Origin: Nonomuraea endophytica
GTDB lineage: Bacteria > Actinomycetota > Actinomycetes > Streptosporangiales > Streptosporangiaceae
Length of the DNA stretch: 64,000 bases
Reading direction: 5' to 3'
Assembly (NCBI RefSeq): GCF_014203235.1
Contig: NZ_JACHIN010000002.1
Coordinates: forward strand, 179,245 to 243,244
The notes beneath the pieces were generated by a model that saw nothing but the letters and a program-made list of their open reading frames with translations, did not search any database and had not been told where the DNA came from. Positions 17,342-25,620 of this stretch are shown piece by piece. Position numbers and translations under genes: made by a program. Numbering within the stretch: the first letter of the stretch is position 1; each line of letters begins with the position of its first letter.

Positions 17342-17689
17342 CTAGGAGAACACCACCGACCGCAGCTTCAGCCGCTCGCCACCCCGGCCGACGACCGGGC
17401 GAAGGGTGAAGTAGTCGCCATCGCATTCGGGGCCGGTGAAGACCGTGGCGGTGGACGTGGTCCGGTTGCGCGGCGAGTGGGCAGGTTGGCTCGCATCAGG
17501 GTCGGCCACCTCGGGCAGGGTGATGCACTCCCAGCTCTCCGGATCGGAAAGCGTCGCTCGCTGCGGGGTCCCGTCCAAGCCCACGAAGGTGTACGAGAAC
17601 TCGCCCTCGGCGGCGAAGGCGGGAGCGGGAGCGGTGGACATGGCGGTGAGGACGACGGCGAGGGCAACAGCGGCTTGGCGCAGACGCAC
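17342..17689 (-). CDS. Small secreted protein
   Basis: 115 residues from GTG 17689, with GAAAGG upstream. The signal peptide is RLRQAAVALAVVLTAMSTA up to AFA-AEG. The mature domain of about 88 residues reads FSYTFVGLDGTPQRATLSDP, ECITLPEVAD, VFTGPECDGDYFTLRPVVG and RLKLRSVVFS; two Cys probably form one disulfide. The pattern of a short exported beta-sheet protein ending in a Phe/Ser strand recalls beta/gamma-crystallin-like or peptidase-inhibitor-like actinomycete proteins, but no family is certain. It sits between gene relics, so it is either a survivor or newly placed. Function unknown. Confidence 0.65.
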   Translation of the reverse strand: MRLRQAAVALAVVLTAMSTAPAPAFAAEGEFSYTFVGLDGTPQRATLSDPESWECITLPEVADPDASQPAHSPRNRTTSTATVFTGPECDGDYFTLRPVVGRGGERLKLRSVVFS

Positions 17690-17839
17690 GGGGCACGACC
17701 TTTCACGGTGGGCTGGGAGGGGGTCCGGAAGGCCGGAACCCCACCCTTTGTTACTCAACGCTTTCACGTGACTACGCCTCGCGCATGTGGCGGAGGGGTA
17801 AAAGTCTTCGCAGGCGGTGAGCGCACAGGCGCTCGCCTC

Positions 17840-18130
17840 GTCATGGCGTGACAGGTCCAGTACGAAGCGGTAGCGCGCGTTGCCCTGCGCCAGGCGATCG
17901 AGCACGTCCTGGACGCGGGCCGAGGGCAGGACCTCGACGTCTGCGGTGGTCTGCTGCTCGGCGCAGTGTGCCATCCAGGGCGGCGGCCAGCTTCACCCCG
18001 AGGTGGCCCAGGCGGGCTACGGCCACTCGGGAGCCCGGCCCGACGCCGACGGACTCCCAGACCGTGATGGCCCGCTGGTACTCGTTGATGGCTCCGCTGA
18101 GTACCTTTCGGCGCTGTATCCAGGGGCAGA
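17840..18130 (-). pseudogene. Zinc alcohol dehydrogenase (YahK/AdhA-like) remnant
   Basis: Two frames on the minus strand carry parts of one enzyme: ITVWESVGVGPGSRVAVARL and GHLGVKLAAALDG (the Rossmann nucleotide-binding start), then, after a deletion and frame change, VEVLPSARVQDVLDRLAQGN and ARYRFVLDLS (the conserved C-terminus of MDR alcohol dehydrogenases). The zinc-binding N-terminal domain and most of the Rossmann fold are missing. The glycine motif itself is damaged (VARLGHLG for VxGxGGLGH). Non-functional. Confidence 0.65.
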
Positions 18131-18181
18131 AGGTGAAGCGGGTGCGGGAGGTAGGCGTCGTGGCGACAGGCGGCTCCCTGC

Positions 18182-18784
18182 TCAAACCCCAGGACGTGTT
18201 CGTGGAACGGATCGGCCCTTGCTCATGCGCAGAATCAAGGCGACAGCGTCCTCCGACTGGACCGCTGGAGTCAGAACCTGCTGTAAGAGCAGGCCACGAA
18301 TCGCGGCAACGGTGACAGTGGCCGTAGTCAGCGCTTCCGTGGTGGAGAGTCCTTCACGTTCCGCGAGCGACGCCAGCATCTTGGTCAGGTCGTCGAGCGA
18401 GTCGATGAACTCACGAAAGTCCTCCGGCCTATAGGCAGCCAGTCCGACCACGTGAAAGAAGCCGCGTACCCGTGACAACTGCTGCGGGCGGGTGTAGGTC
18501 CGCCAGATCGCCACGACGAGGTCGTCAAAGGTGCCCTGCTGGGCGGCCGCGAAAAGTGCCTCGTTGTCACGAGATCGCTGCGCCTTGAGCATGGCCGCCA
18601 AAACGCCCGGGAGTGACCCGAAGTGGTACCGCAGGAGGGCATGGCTGGTCTCGGTCCGGGCGGCGATCTCGCGGAGCGACACCTCCGGTGAGGGAAGGTC
18701 CTCGCCGAAGGCGTCGAGAAGCCGAGCCAGGAGACGCTCGCGTGCGTCGCCTTTGCGTTCCGTGCTTGACAGGATCACTCCCAC
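18182..18784 (-). CDS. TetR-family transcriptional regulator
   Basis: 200 residues. The N-terminal HTH occupies about residues 13-60: ARERLLARLLDAFGEDL, then VSLREIAARTETSHALLRYH and FGSLPGVLAAML, the typical TetR helix 2-3 pattern. The rest is an all-helical ligand-binding and dimer domain. The start is a GTG at 18784; a second GTG six bases further on is equally possible. It is divergent from the amidohydrolase-esterase pair that starts at 18867. The 82-base gap should contain its operator, so repression of that pair is the natural prediction. Ligand unknown. Confidence 0.85.
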   Translation of the reverse strand: MGVILSSTERKGDARERLLARLLDAFGEDLPSPEVSLREIAARTETSHALLRYHFGSLPGVLAAMLKAQRSRDNEALFAAAQQGTFDDLVVAIWRTYTRPQQLSRVRGFFHVVGLAAYRPEDFREFIDSLDDLTKMLASLAEREGLSTTEALTTATVTVAAIRGLLLQQVLTPAVQSEDAVALILRMSKGRSVPRTRPGV

Positions 18785-18866
18785 AGTTTATCCATTGGAA
18801 AAGAAGGCTGGCGATGTTGCTTCCCACATGGTGGCAGTCGGCTCGCAACGGCGGAGGGATCGACTC

Positions 18867-20093
18867 GTGGGACGTTTTCAGGTAGTCGGCGCGGCGGTCG
18901 TGGACGGGTCGGGCCGCGACCCCAGCGACGTCGACGTCACCGTCGAAGACGGGCACATCACCCGGCTCGGCGCCTCCAGCGCACATGGCGAGCGCCTCGA
19001 TGCCGGGGGACTGACGATGACGCCCGGCCTGATCGACGCGCACGTTCACCTGGGTTTGTCGAGCCCGATCCAGCCGCAGTTCTCGTTTCAGATCAGTGCC
19101 GCCGAGATCGCGGCGGACATCTTCGCCACGGCCGGCGCGACGCTCGATGCCGGTTTCACGACCGTCCGGGACACCGGCGGGATCGACGGCGGCGTCGTCA
19201 CCACGATCGCGAAGGGCAAGGTCAGGGGACCGCGCGTGCTGTCGTGCGGGCCGGTGCAGTGCCAGATCGGCGGGCACGGCTACTACGGAGCCGACTGGGA
19301 ACCCACCGAGCTGTGGAGCAGTCATCACATTCCGGGTCTGTGTGCCCTCTCCATGATGTCGGGCAACGCGGACGAGCTACGCGCCAATGTGCGGGAGACC
19401 TTCCGCCGCGGAGCCTCCTTTCTGAAGCTCTGTGTGACCGGCGGAGTGGTCGGCGCTCACGACCAGCTGACCGACACCCAGTTCACCGTGGAAGAGATCG
19501 CCGTCGCTGTCCAAGAAGCTGCGGCACGGGGCACCTATGTGACGGTTCACGCCCATAACAACGAAGGCATCCGAAACGCGGTCGAAGCCGGGGCGCGTTG
19601 TGTCGAGCACGGCACCGACCTCGATGAGTCCACGGCCACCCTGATGGCCACGCGCGGGGTCGCCCTCGTGCCCACGTTCGCTGTCGTCGAGCAGCTGCTG
19701 CACAACCCCTCCGGAGCCGGCCTCGGCGAGTCGGCTCGCGATCGAGTGATGGGTGTACGTGAACGGATGACGCAGGCGCTTGCCGTAGCCAAGGAGGCCG
19801 GAGTGCGGATCGGGCTGGGTTCCGATCTCATCGGTCCGGCTCAGGACCGTCGAGGAGAGGAGCTCAGGTTGCGCGCGAACCTCGAGACGCCGATGGACGC
19901 CCTCGTGGCGGCCACGAAGACCAACGCCGAGATCCTCGGCCTGTCCGGCCAGGTGGGGGTCATCGCCCCCGGCATGCGGGCAGACCTCGTGCTCTGGAAC
20001 GGCGACCCACTCGAAGATCCGAAGCTCTTCGCCGATCCCGCCAACGCCGTCGTCGTCGTCCAGGCCGGACGCGTTGTGAAGGACCTGCGATGA
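18867..20093 (+). CDS. Metal-dependent amidohydrolase
   Basis: 408 residues from GTG 18867 with GGAGGG 7 bases upstream; the open frame extends further left but no better start exists. The amidohydrolase signature is complete: TMTPGLIDAHVHLG (metal ligands His59 and His61), ASFLKLCVTGG (the Lys that is carbamylated in binuclear members), TYVTVHAHNNEGIRNA, RCVEHGTDLDE and RIGLGSDLIGPA (metal-binding Asp). The N- and C-terminal strands (VVGAAVVDGSG and MRADLVLWNGDPLED) form the small beta-sandwich. It resembles imidazolonepropionase/prolidase-like cytoplasmic hydrolases acting on cyclic amides or dipeptides. It overlaps the following esterase by ATGA and is probably controlled by the divergent TetR. 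Confidence 0.9.
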   Translation: MGRFQVVGAAVVDGSGRDPSDVDVTVEDGHITRLGASSAHGERLDAGGLTMTPGLIDAHVHLGLSSPIQPQFSFQISAAEIAADIFATAGATLDAGFTTVRDTGGIDGGVVTTIAKGKVRGPRVLSCGPVQCQIGGHGYYGADWEPTELWSSHHIPGLCALSMMSGNADELRANVRETFRRGASFLKLCVTGGVVGAHDQLTDTQFTVEEIAVAVQEAAARGTYVTVHAHNNEGIRNAVEAGARCVEHGTDLDESTATLMATRGVALVPTFAVVEQLLHNPSGAGLGESARDRVMGVRERMTQALAVAKEAGVRIGLGSDLIGPAQDRRGEELRLRANLETPMDALVAATKTNAEILGLSGQVGVIAPGMRADLVLWNGDPLEDPKLFADPANAVVVVQAGRVVKDLR

Positions 20094-20956
20094 GCGCCAT
20101 GTGGCAGGGCTGCCTCGCCGACACCGACTACTTCGAGGTGCGTTCCGGCGGTGGGCATGACTACGGCGTCTGGGTCACCACGCCACCGCGCTACGACCCC
20201 GCCACGACGCGAGCGCCTGTCGTGTACGTCCTCGACGGCAACTTCGCCGTGGGCATGACGGCTCCGCTCATCGTCACCCAGCTCGACCCCATGCAACAGA
20301 TCCAGCCCTACGTCCAAGTCAGCGTCGGCTACGCGGGCGAGGAAGCACAGCACTGGGCACGGCTGCGCAACAGAGACCTCGTGCCACCCGGCGAACCCAT
20401 CTCCAGGGAGTTCATCGACGCCGTGGAGAAGAGTCTTCAATCGGGCGCGATGACACGCGAGCAGGCCGACGCGTACCTCGCCGAACTACGCGACACCCAC
20501 GCCGACGCGTTCCTGAGTTTCCTCACCACCGAACTGCACCCGCGAATCGAACGCGACTACGGCACAGCCACGAGCGGTCACGGCCTTTTCGGCTATTCCT
20601 ACGGCGGACTTTTCAGCCTCTACACCTGGCTCACCGGCAGCACGTTCTTCGAGAGCATCGGCGCGGGCAGCCCCGGCGTCGCCAGTGAAGACAGTCAGGT
20701 CTTCGCCCAGCTCAAAGAGATGGGCGACAGCCATAATGCCACCAAGCTTCACGTGACCTTCAACGACCGAGAGCTTCTCGGAGACCTGGCCATTTACCAG
20801 AGCATCACGAAGAACACGGCCACCCTGCTTCACCGCCTCACCTCCCACAGCGGATCCGTCACCAGCGCGGTCCTGAAGGAAACGCACGTGACAGGACTGC
20901 AGGCCTCATTCCTCAGCTACCTCAGAACCTGCCGTTCCTCTCAGTTCGCTCACTGA
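20090..20956 (+). CDS. Putative esterase (IroE/Fes-like alpha/beta hydrolase)
   Basis: 288 residues, start overlapping the amidohydrolase stop (ATGA). Motifs are APVVYVLDGNFAVGMTA near residue 45, IQPYVQVSVGYAGEE, and the nucleophile elbow GLFGYSYGGLFSLYTWL. LHVTFNDRELLGD and a late ETHVTGLQASF probably supply the acid and the His (KETH). Spacing with the catalytic domain after LHPRIERDYG is that of the esterase-D/IroE (PF00756) group. No signal peptide is present, so it acts in the cytoplasm. Coupling to the amidohydrolase suggests sequential ester and amide cleavage of one substrate (inference). Confidence 0.85.
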   Translation: MSAMWQGCLADTDYFEVRSGGGHDYGVWVTTPPRYDPATTRAPVVYVLDGNFAVGMTAPLIVTQLDPMQQIQPYVQVSVGYAGEEAQHWARLRNRDLVPPGEPISREFIDAVEKSLQSGAMTREQADAYLAELRDTHADAFLSFLTTELHPRIERDYGTATSGHGLFGYSYGGLFSLYTWLTGSTFFESIGAGSPGVASEDSQVFAQLKEMGDSHNATKLHVTFNDRELLGDLAIYQSITKNTATLLHRLTSHSGSVTSAVLKETHVTGLQASFLSYLRTCRSSQFAH

Positions 20957-21139
20957 GGGGTCCGTCCGGGCTCTGACGGCCGCATTGGTGTACGGCGCGG
21001 CGAACAACCAACATCCATTCCCTAGGCCGCTCCCGAAGGGCGTTCATCGAGCGGGGAGAGCGGTCGAGGGCTATCCTCCTATGACGCAGTGGGTGCAAGG
21101 TGTAGCCGTGCCCGGTCGGATCGACGGCAGGAGATCTTC

Positions 21140-22018
21140 GTGGCCCTTCTCGCTGAGGTCATGGCGCTGACCGCTGTCCTTGGCCTGTACCTGCCAGGGC
21201 CGACCCCGCCTGACGAGCCCCCATCGACCAAGATCGAACCGTGGTCCAGCTCGGCCGAGGCCAAAAGCGCGAACGCCCCCGTCTTCGTCCAGTCCTCACC
21301 CGTCAGGGTGCCCGCGGGCGGGAGCGCCGAAGCCGTCGCCACCTGCCCGGCCGGTACGTTGGTGTTCGGCGGAGGTGAAAGCAACCCCGTCTCCGGGAGC
21401 GTGGTCCTCACCCGCTCGGTCCCGTGGCGCGACACGTGGGAGACCACCGTACGCAACAACGGCACGAGCGACGCCTACGTCACCGGGTACGCGGTCTGCG
21501 GGAGCGGCCTCACCGCGTACCAGCAGGTCCGCGGAAGCGCGGTCAGCGTCACCCCGAACGGCGGGCAGGACATCGCCAGCGTGACCTGCCCGGCCGGGAT
21601 GCGCATCCTCGGCGGCGGGCAGTGGATCAGCGGCCCGCTCAACGTCTCCATCGACGCCTCGCTTCCGCTGAGCGACTCCGGCGGTGATGACTGGTTCATC
21701 CGGGTCCGCAACCACAACGCGGAGATCATCGGCATTCAGCCCATCGCCATCTGCGGCAGCGACCTGACGACCCAGCTCGTTCGGGGAGCGGGAGCCGTCC
21801 TCGCCCCGGGCGAGTACAAACCGGTCACCGCGACCTGCCCGGCAGGGACCACGCTTCTCGGCGGCGGCGGAGGCGGTGTCTGGTACGAAGTCCACCAGGG
21901 CGTGACCATCACCGACTCCTACCGTTCCGCACAGGACTCCTGGACGATCTACGCCCGCTCGCATCCCTCCAACACCGGCCGGAGAAGCATCATTTCGTAC
22001 GCCATCTGCGGAACCTGA
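21140..22018 (+). CDS. Exported protein with three ~80-residue CPAG repeats
   Basis: 292 residues from GTG 21140, preceded by AGGAG at 6 bases. A hydrophobic N-terminus (LLAEVMALTAVLGLYLPGP) acts as signal or anchor, followed by a Pro/Ser-rich linker. Three repeats follow with a period of about 80 residues. Each begins with a turn and CPAGTLVFGGG, CPAGMRILGGG or CPAGTTLLGGG (about residues 70, 150 and 233), continues with an S-x-P-x-x-x-x-W strand, and ends YAVCG, IAICG or YAICG. The two Cys of each repeat probably pair. The fold looks like a small beta-sandwich. No known family name comes to mind, though similar repeats occur in secreted actinomycete proteins. Likely extracellular; function unknown. 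Confidence 0.75.
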   Translation: MALLAEVMALTAVLGLYLPGPTPPDEPPSTKIEPWSSSAEAKSANAPVFVQSSPVRVPAGGSAEAVATCPAGTLVFGGGESNPVSGSVVLTRSVPWRDTWETTVRNNGTSDAYVTGYAVCGSGLTAYQQVRGSAVSVTPNGGQDIASVTCPAGMRILGGGQWISGPLNVSIDASLPLSDSGGDDWFIRVRNHNAEIIGIQPIAICGSDLTTQLVRGAGAVLAPGEYKPVTATCPAGTTLLGGGGGGVWYEVHQGVTITDSYRSAQDSWTIYARSHPSNTGRRSIISYAICGT

Positions 22019-22085
22019 CAGGCCGGCTCTTCCCTCCGACCGAAACCTCGCAGCGGGAAGGGGCGTCGTCGGGTCGCTCTGAACG

Positions 22086-22454
22086 TCAGGGGCAGGGGTG
22101 CGGCGGGCGCTGCCAGATCCAGACGTCGACCGCGGTGCCGGCCGGGTAGAGGACCAGCGGGTTGGAGCCGACGGACGTGCGCGGGCTCTGCCGGGCGATC
22201 AGGCCGATGTTGTTGCAGACGTGGTCGATCGTGGAACGCTGGACGCCGAAGGAGAAGCCGAAGGCGGCCAGCGTGGACCGGGCCTCGCCGATGCCCAGGC
22301 CGACGATGTCCGGCATCTCGCAGAATCGCACGCCATGGTTCGTGACGCAGACCGGGGACGCGACAGCGCTCTGCGCGCTGGCGCTGCCGGTGAGCAGGGC
22401 GGTGCCCAGGCAGGCGGTGGCGGCAACGGCGCTCGCCCAGCGGAGTGTTCTCAT
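22086..22454 (-). CDS. Small secreted PASTA-domain protein
   Basis: 122 residues from ATG 22454, with GAAGGG upstream; in-frame starts further left lack a site. The signal peptide is TLRWASAVAATACLGTALLT up to SASA. The mature part carries one PASTA-like unit: MPDIVGLGIGEARSTLAAFG (the P-x-x-x-G-x-x-x-x-x-A-x-x-x-L pattern), then a QSP turn (RQSPRTSVGSNPL) and a final strand GTAVDVWIWQ. Four Cys are present, two of them near residue 43-52 (VCVTNHGVRFCEM). PASTA domains often bind peptidoglycan or beta-lactams in kinases; a single secreted unit may act as a wall-binding or inhibitory peptide. It is convergent with the CPAG-repeat protein. Confidence 0.75.
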   Translation of the reverse strand: MRTLRWASAVAATACLGTALLTGSASAQSAVASPVCVTNHGVRFCEMPDIVGLGIGEARSTLAAFGFSFGVQRSTIDHVCNNIGLIARQSPRTSVGSNPLVLYPAGTAVDVWIWQRPPHPCP

Positions 22455-22824
22455 CAGGTATCCCTTCGGGGAGGTGTCATCACCCTTGGGGCGTTCCATC
22501 ACGTTCCTCGCCGTGCCATGAACAGGCAGCTCGCCCTGGCGCAGGCGATCCGCGGTGCCTGTGGTCCCTGCCCGAACGTCCCGCATGAGGGTCGACGTCA
22601 AACGCCCGGCCAGTTGATCGCGGCTTCGGGCAGGACGCGGTCAGGGGCGCCGGGAAGCTTGTCGGTCAGGCGGAGGCCGGGGCTGCGGGATCGCTGGTAG
22701 TTCAGGGTCTTCTCGGGCTCATCAGAGAAGTACGGCTCCTGCGCTTACCTGGGCCGCCGGCTCGGTCCGGGATCTGGTGGAGTCGAGCCGGCGGCCTACC
22801 CGGGGTGCTGCGTCGGGGTGCGGG
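22455..22824. other. Intergenic stretch
   Basis: 370 bases between two minus-strand secreted-protein genes. It contains the promoter and AAGGGAT ribosome site of the left gene. No further coding sequence or strong hairpin is seen. Confidence 0.5.
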
Positions 22825-23349
22825 TCAGTAGCGGATCCAGAGGGAACTGGTCCGGTCGTTCATGCGGTCCCCGACGTAGCCCACGTTGGGCCCGTTGCCT
22901 ACCCCGTCGTACCAGTACTGCGAGTCGCCGTTCAATCTGTAGCCGTCGTAGATGGTCACCTCACGACAGTCGCTGTACGTGTAGAAGCCGGAGATCTCGT
23001 TGTCCCAGATGAGGTTCGGCCGCAGGCGGTAGCCGGACGAGTCGCAGGGGCCCTCCTCCGCCGACACGATGATGCGTGTGATCTCCGGCGGGTTGTTGTG
23101 CGCGTTCCAGAACCACTCCATGAGCAGCACGTCGGGCGCGGCAGCCGCCGTGAAGGCCGAGGAGGTCGGGTCGTCGCCGCACGTCTGCGACTTCACCGGC
23201 GAGAAGCGCCCGCCGACCGACTTTCCGACCTCGACAACGCAGAACTTCCCGTCGGGTATCGCCTGGGCGTGGGCCGGAGCCGTCAGCAACGTGCCGGCGA
23301 AGATGAGCGCGCTGGCGGCGCCCAGCAGCGTTCGTAAGCTGCGTTTCAC
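22825..23349 (-). CDS. Secreted protein of unknown function
   Basis: 174 residues from GTG 23349, with GGAGG upstream. The signal peptide is LRTLLGAASALIFAGTLLTA up to AHA. The mature protein (about 145 residues) has four Cys (KFCVVE, SQTCGDD, EEGPCDSS, YSDCREV) and many aromatic residues (LLMEWFWNAHNNP, YRLRPNLIWDNEISGFY, SQYWYDGVG). It ends in SLWIRY, probably a closing beta strand. No recognised domain. It may be one of a set of disulfide-stabilised exported proteins in this part of the genome, together with those at 9206, 17342, 22086 and 32657. Confidence 0.7.
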   Translation of the reverse strand: MKRSLRTLLGAASALIFAGTLLTAPAHAQAIPDGKFCVVEVGKSVGGRFSPVKSQTCGDDPTSSAFTAAAAPDVLLMEWFWNAHNNPPEITRIIVSAEEGPCDSSGYRLRPNLIWDNEISGFYTYSDCREVTIYDGYRLNGDSQYWYDGVGNGPNVGYVGDRMNDRTSSLWIRY

Positions 23350-23680
23350 GATTTCCTCCTGATCGAATACGGGTTTCACTGCCTTCGCCGCTCGGACCGC
23401 GCCCATCGCGATCTCTAGCGCTGCCCCTGGTCACGAAGGCCTTCAGCTCCGATTTAGCACGGGGGAATTGATCGGCCTCAGAGCTGAGCGGCCAATCAAT
23501 CAATGGCGAACAATCATGTGAGGGCTGGGCACGATTGGGGATTTGGGCGTGCCGGGGCGAGGAAGGTTGCCCGTACCCCGTGTACTGGCGGCTCGGATTG
23601 TTGATGCGGTCGCCGGGACGGCCGATGGTTGCGGCAAGGGAGCGTTGTCCTGCGCTCACCCACGTCTCCCGGGATAGCCG
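23350..23680. other. Divergent intergenic region
   Basis: 331 bases between a secreted-protein gene (minus) and the LuxR-type regulator (plus). The part around 23450-23520 is AT-richer than its surroundings (GATTTAGCACG, CAATCAATCAATGG), as expected for promoter DNA. No gene is seen. Confidence 0.5.
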
Positions 23681-24382
23681 ATGGATCATCACGAACACCG
23701 GTCTCTGCCGCTCGACGCCACGGCACGCCGTACCAGCGGACCTGTGATGTTGCTGATCGACGACGTCTGCTTGACGCGGGACGCGCTGGCGGGCCGGCTG
23801 CGCGAGGAGAAATGGGTGGGTGAGGTGCTCACGGCCGGCGACGCGCGGACCGTCACCGAATCGCTTGTCGCGCACCCGGTGAACATCGTCCTGCTCAGCC
23901 TGACCTGCGTGGCGTGGCAGCCGATTCTCGCCGCCGTACGCCTCGCCGCGCCTGTCGTGCCGGTCGTGATCCTGGCCACCTCAGGCGCGGAGAACGAAAT
24001 CCTGTGCTGCGCGGAGGCGGGGGTGCTCGGCTTCATGATGAGGGACGGCACGTGGGCGGATCTCCAGCGGACGGTCACGGCGGCGGTCAGGGGCGAGACT
24101 GCGTGTCCTCAGCCGGTCGCCCACGCCTTGATGCGGCTGGTGGCCCGCTCGCGCGCCACCCCGCCGGACCAGGCCAGGCTGACGCCGAGGGAACGCGAGG
24201 TCCTGGTCCTGATCGAGCGCGGAATGGCGAACAAGCAGATCGCCCGGCAGCTCGGCATCGAGGTACGCACGGTGAAGAACCACGTGCACAACGTCCTGGA
24301 GAAGCTACGCGTGAGCCGCCGTGGCGAAGCGGCGGCCCGGCTGCGTTCGGCGGAGCACGAAGACCATCTGGGCCCTGTCTAG
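23681..24382 (+). CDS. LuxR/NarL-family response-regulator-like protein lacking the phospho-Asp
   Basis: 233 residues. Residues 21-140 form a receiver-like domain ([18 protein letters not shown]). At the end of strand 3, where NarL-type regulators carry the phospho-accepting Asp, the text is [10 protein letters not shown], so a Ser replaces it. The acidic pair IDD at the start is kept. Residues about 165-225 are a LuxR/GerE helix-turn-helix: [20 protein letters not shown], then [20 protein letters not shown] and LEKLRV. DNA binding is well supported; phosphorylation is not expected at the normal site. There is no histidine kinase next door. It precedes a second receiver-like protein and the subtilisin operon, making it a candidate regulator of them (inference). 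Confidence 0.85.
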   Translation: MDHHEHRSLPLDATARRTSGPVMLLIDDVCLTRDALAGRLREEKWVGEVLTAGDARTVTESLVAHPVNIVLLSLTCVAWQPILAAVRLAAPVVPVVILATSGAENEILCCAEAGVLGFMMRDGTWADLQRTVTAAVRGETACPQPVAHALMRLVARSRATPPDQARLTPREREVLVLIERGMANKQIARQLGIEVRTVKNHVHNVLEKLRVSRRGEAAARLRSAEHEDHLGPV

Positions 24383-24468
24383 TACCTCGGGCTTGGTCCT
24401 CCCGCTGGATCCAAGATGGGCCTTAGGCTCCATTCTCTTCAGGGCCGGCGGTTCCTACGGTCGAGGTT

Positions 24469-24828
24469 GTGCCACGGATCCGCGTCGCCCTCGCCGGGGT
24501 CACCGCCACGCTCAGCCGCGTGGTCCGGGACGCCCTGGATCAGGAGGCCGATCTCCTGCTCGTCGCCGAGGAAAGTGGCGAGATCCGCATCCTGCTCGAC
24601 GTGGGCCGCGCCGACGTGGTGATCGTGAATCTGGCCGGTGGTGAGCTGCCCCCGATGGTGGAGCGGCTCGTCGATGAGTATCCAGACATCGGTGTTCTGG
24701 GCGTCGACCTCGACCACGGGCGAGGCCTGCTGTATCGCCTGCGGCCGACGCTCGTCGCGATCGATCCCCTGTCGCCGGCCACGCTGGCCGCCGCCATCAG
24801 ATGGGCGGCCGGAGACGCTGCCGCCTGA
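24469..24828 (+). CDS. Stand-alone receiver-like protein without phospho-Asp
   Basis: 119 residues from GTG 24469. The sequence follows an (alpha-beta)5 receiver fold: RIRVALAGVTATLSRVVRDA, LLLVAEESGEIRILLD, ADVVIVNLAGGELPPMVER (the strand-3 position has Asn instead of the phospho-Asp), DIGVLGVDLDHG, and LVAIDPLSPATLAAAIRW. There is no output domain. The N-terminal acidic pair of true receivers is also absent (ALAG). It is separated by only 9 bases, including a strong GAGGAGG site, from the next gene, so it is the first cistron of the subtilisin operon. Possible roles are anti-regulator, adaptor or sensor; none is proven. Confidence 0.7.
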   Translation: MPRIRVALAGVTATLSRVVRDALDQEADLLLVAEESGEIRILLDVGRADVVIVNLAGGELPPMVERLVDEYPDIGVLGVDLDHGRGLLYRLRPTLVAIDPLSPATLAAAIRWAAGDAAA

Positions 24829-24837
24829 GGAGGTGCG

Positions 24838-25620
24838 ATGGCCGAGACTTTCTACCCATCCCTGCGCGAGGTGCTGGACCCCCGGTACGCGGACCTGGCC
24901 GATGCCCAGTTGGAGGGGGCGTTCGCCGCGGCCTTCGGCGAAGACGTCACCCCGGCCGAGTACGAGGAGTTCTTCAACCAGCTCGGCCGGGCGCTCAACA
25001 CCGCGGCGCCGGTGCTGGCCAGCATCGGGCAGGGAGCACTGTCCGGAGCGGCGGCGGGCGGGGCGCTGGGCGGTCCATGGGGTGCGCTCGGCGGCGCGAT
25101 CACCGGAGGCGTGGGTTCCGCGCTGGCCGGGCACACCACGGGGCCGGCCCGTGACGTCGGACGGGTCATCACCGGCGTGGTGGGCACCGCCGGTTCCCTC
25201 ACCAGCCGTCAGGCTCCGGCGGGCGGTCCCTCCGCCGTGCCCGCCGCCGGACATCTGCAGGCGTTGCTCGCCGACCCTCGGATCATGTCCGCGCTCGCCC
25301 TCCTGTTGCAGCGCGGCGGCGGCACGGTTCCGGTCGGGGCCGCCCGCACGCCGGTCGAGGCCTCCGAGGTCGCCGGGCTGGTCGGCGCCCTGGCGCTGGA
25401 GGCGGCAGCGGAGGCGCACGCCGGCGAAGCCGTACCCGCCTATCTGCTCGACACGGCCGGGCAGCTCGTCGTCGATCCCGCCGACCCCGCACAACGAGCG
25501 GGACGGCTGCTGCAGCTCTTCGGCACGGAAGGCGCGGAAGGCACGGAAGGCGCGGACACCGACTGGGGCGATGTCTGGGACGACGCCGACTCGGCGGACG
25601 AGGTCTGGCAGGAGCTCTGA
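24838..25620 (+). CDS. Uncharacterised operon protein with glycine-rich hydrophobic core
   Basis: 260 residues. The acidic, helical N-terminus (SLREVLDPRYADLADAQLEG, VTPAEYEEFFNQLGRALNT) is followed at about 60-110 by a Gly/Ala-rich hydrophobic stretch: IGQGALSGAAAGGALGGPWG and ALGGAITGGVGSALAGHTTG. Such segments occur in membrane-active peptides and in structural proteins that insert into or line membranes. A helical, Ala-rich second half (GLVGALALEAAAEAHAGEA) ends in a very acidic tail with a GTEGAEGTEGAEGT-like tandem and WGDVWDDADSADEVWQ. No signal peptide. GAGGAGG precedes the ATG; its end overlaps the next start by one base (TGATG). No family is recognised. Context makes it a partner of the large hydrolase at 27091. 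Confidence 0.75.
   Translation: MAETFYPSLREVLDPRYADLADAQLEGAFAAAFGEDVTPAEYEEFFNQLGRALNTAAPVLASIGQGALSGAAAGGALGGPWGALGGAITGGVGSALAGHTTGPARDVGRVITGVVGTAGSLTSRQAPAGGPSAVPAAGHLQALLADPRIMSALALLLQRGGGTVPVGAARTPVEASEVAGLVGALALEAAAEAHAGEAVPAYLLDTAGQLVVDPADPAQRAGRLLQLFGTEGAEGTEGADTDWGDVWDDADSADEVWQEL

Noticed and set aside
18531..18866. Leftward extension of the amidohydrolase frame
   Set aside because: It overlaps the TetR gene on the other strand and has no domain; GTG 18867 has a good ribosome site.
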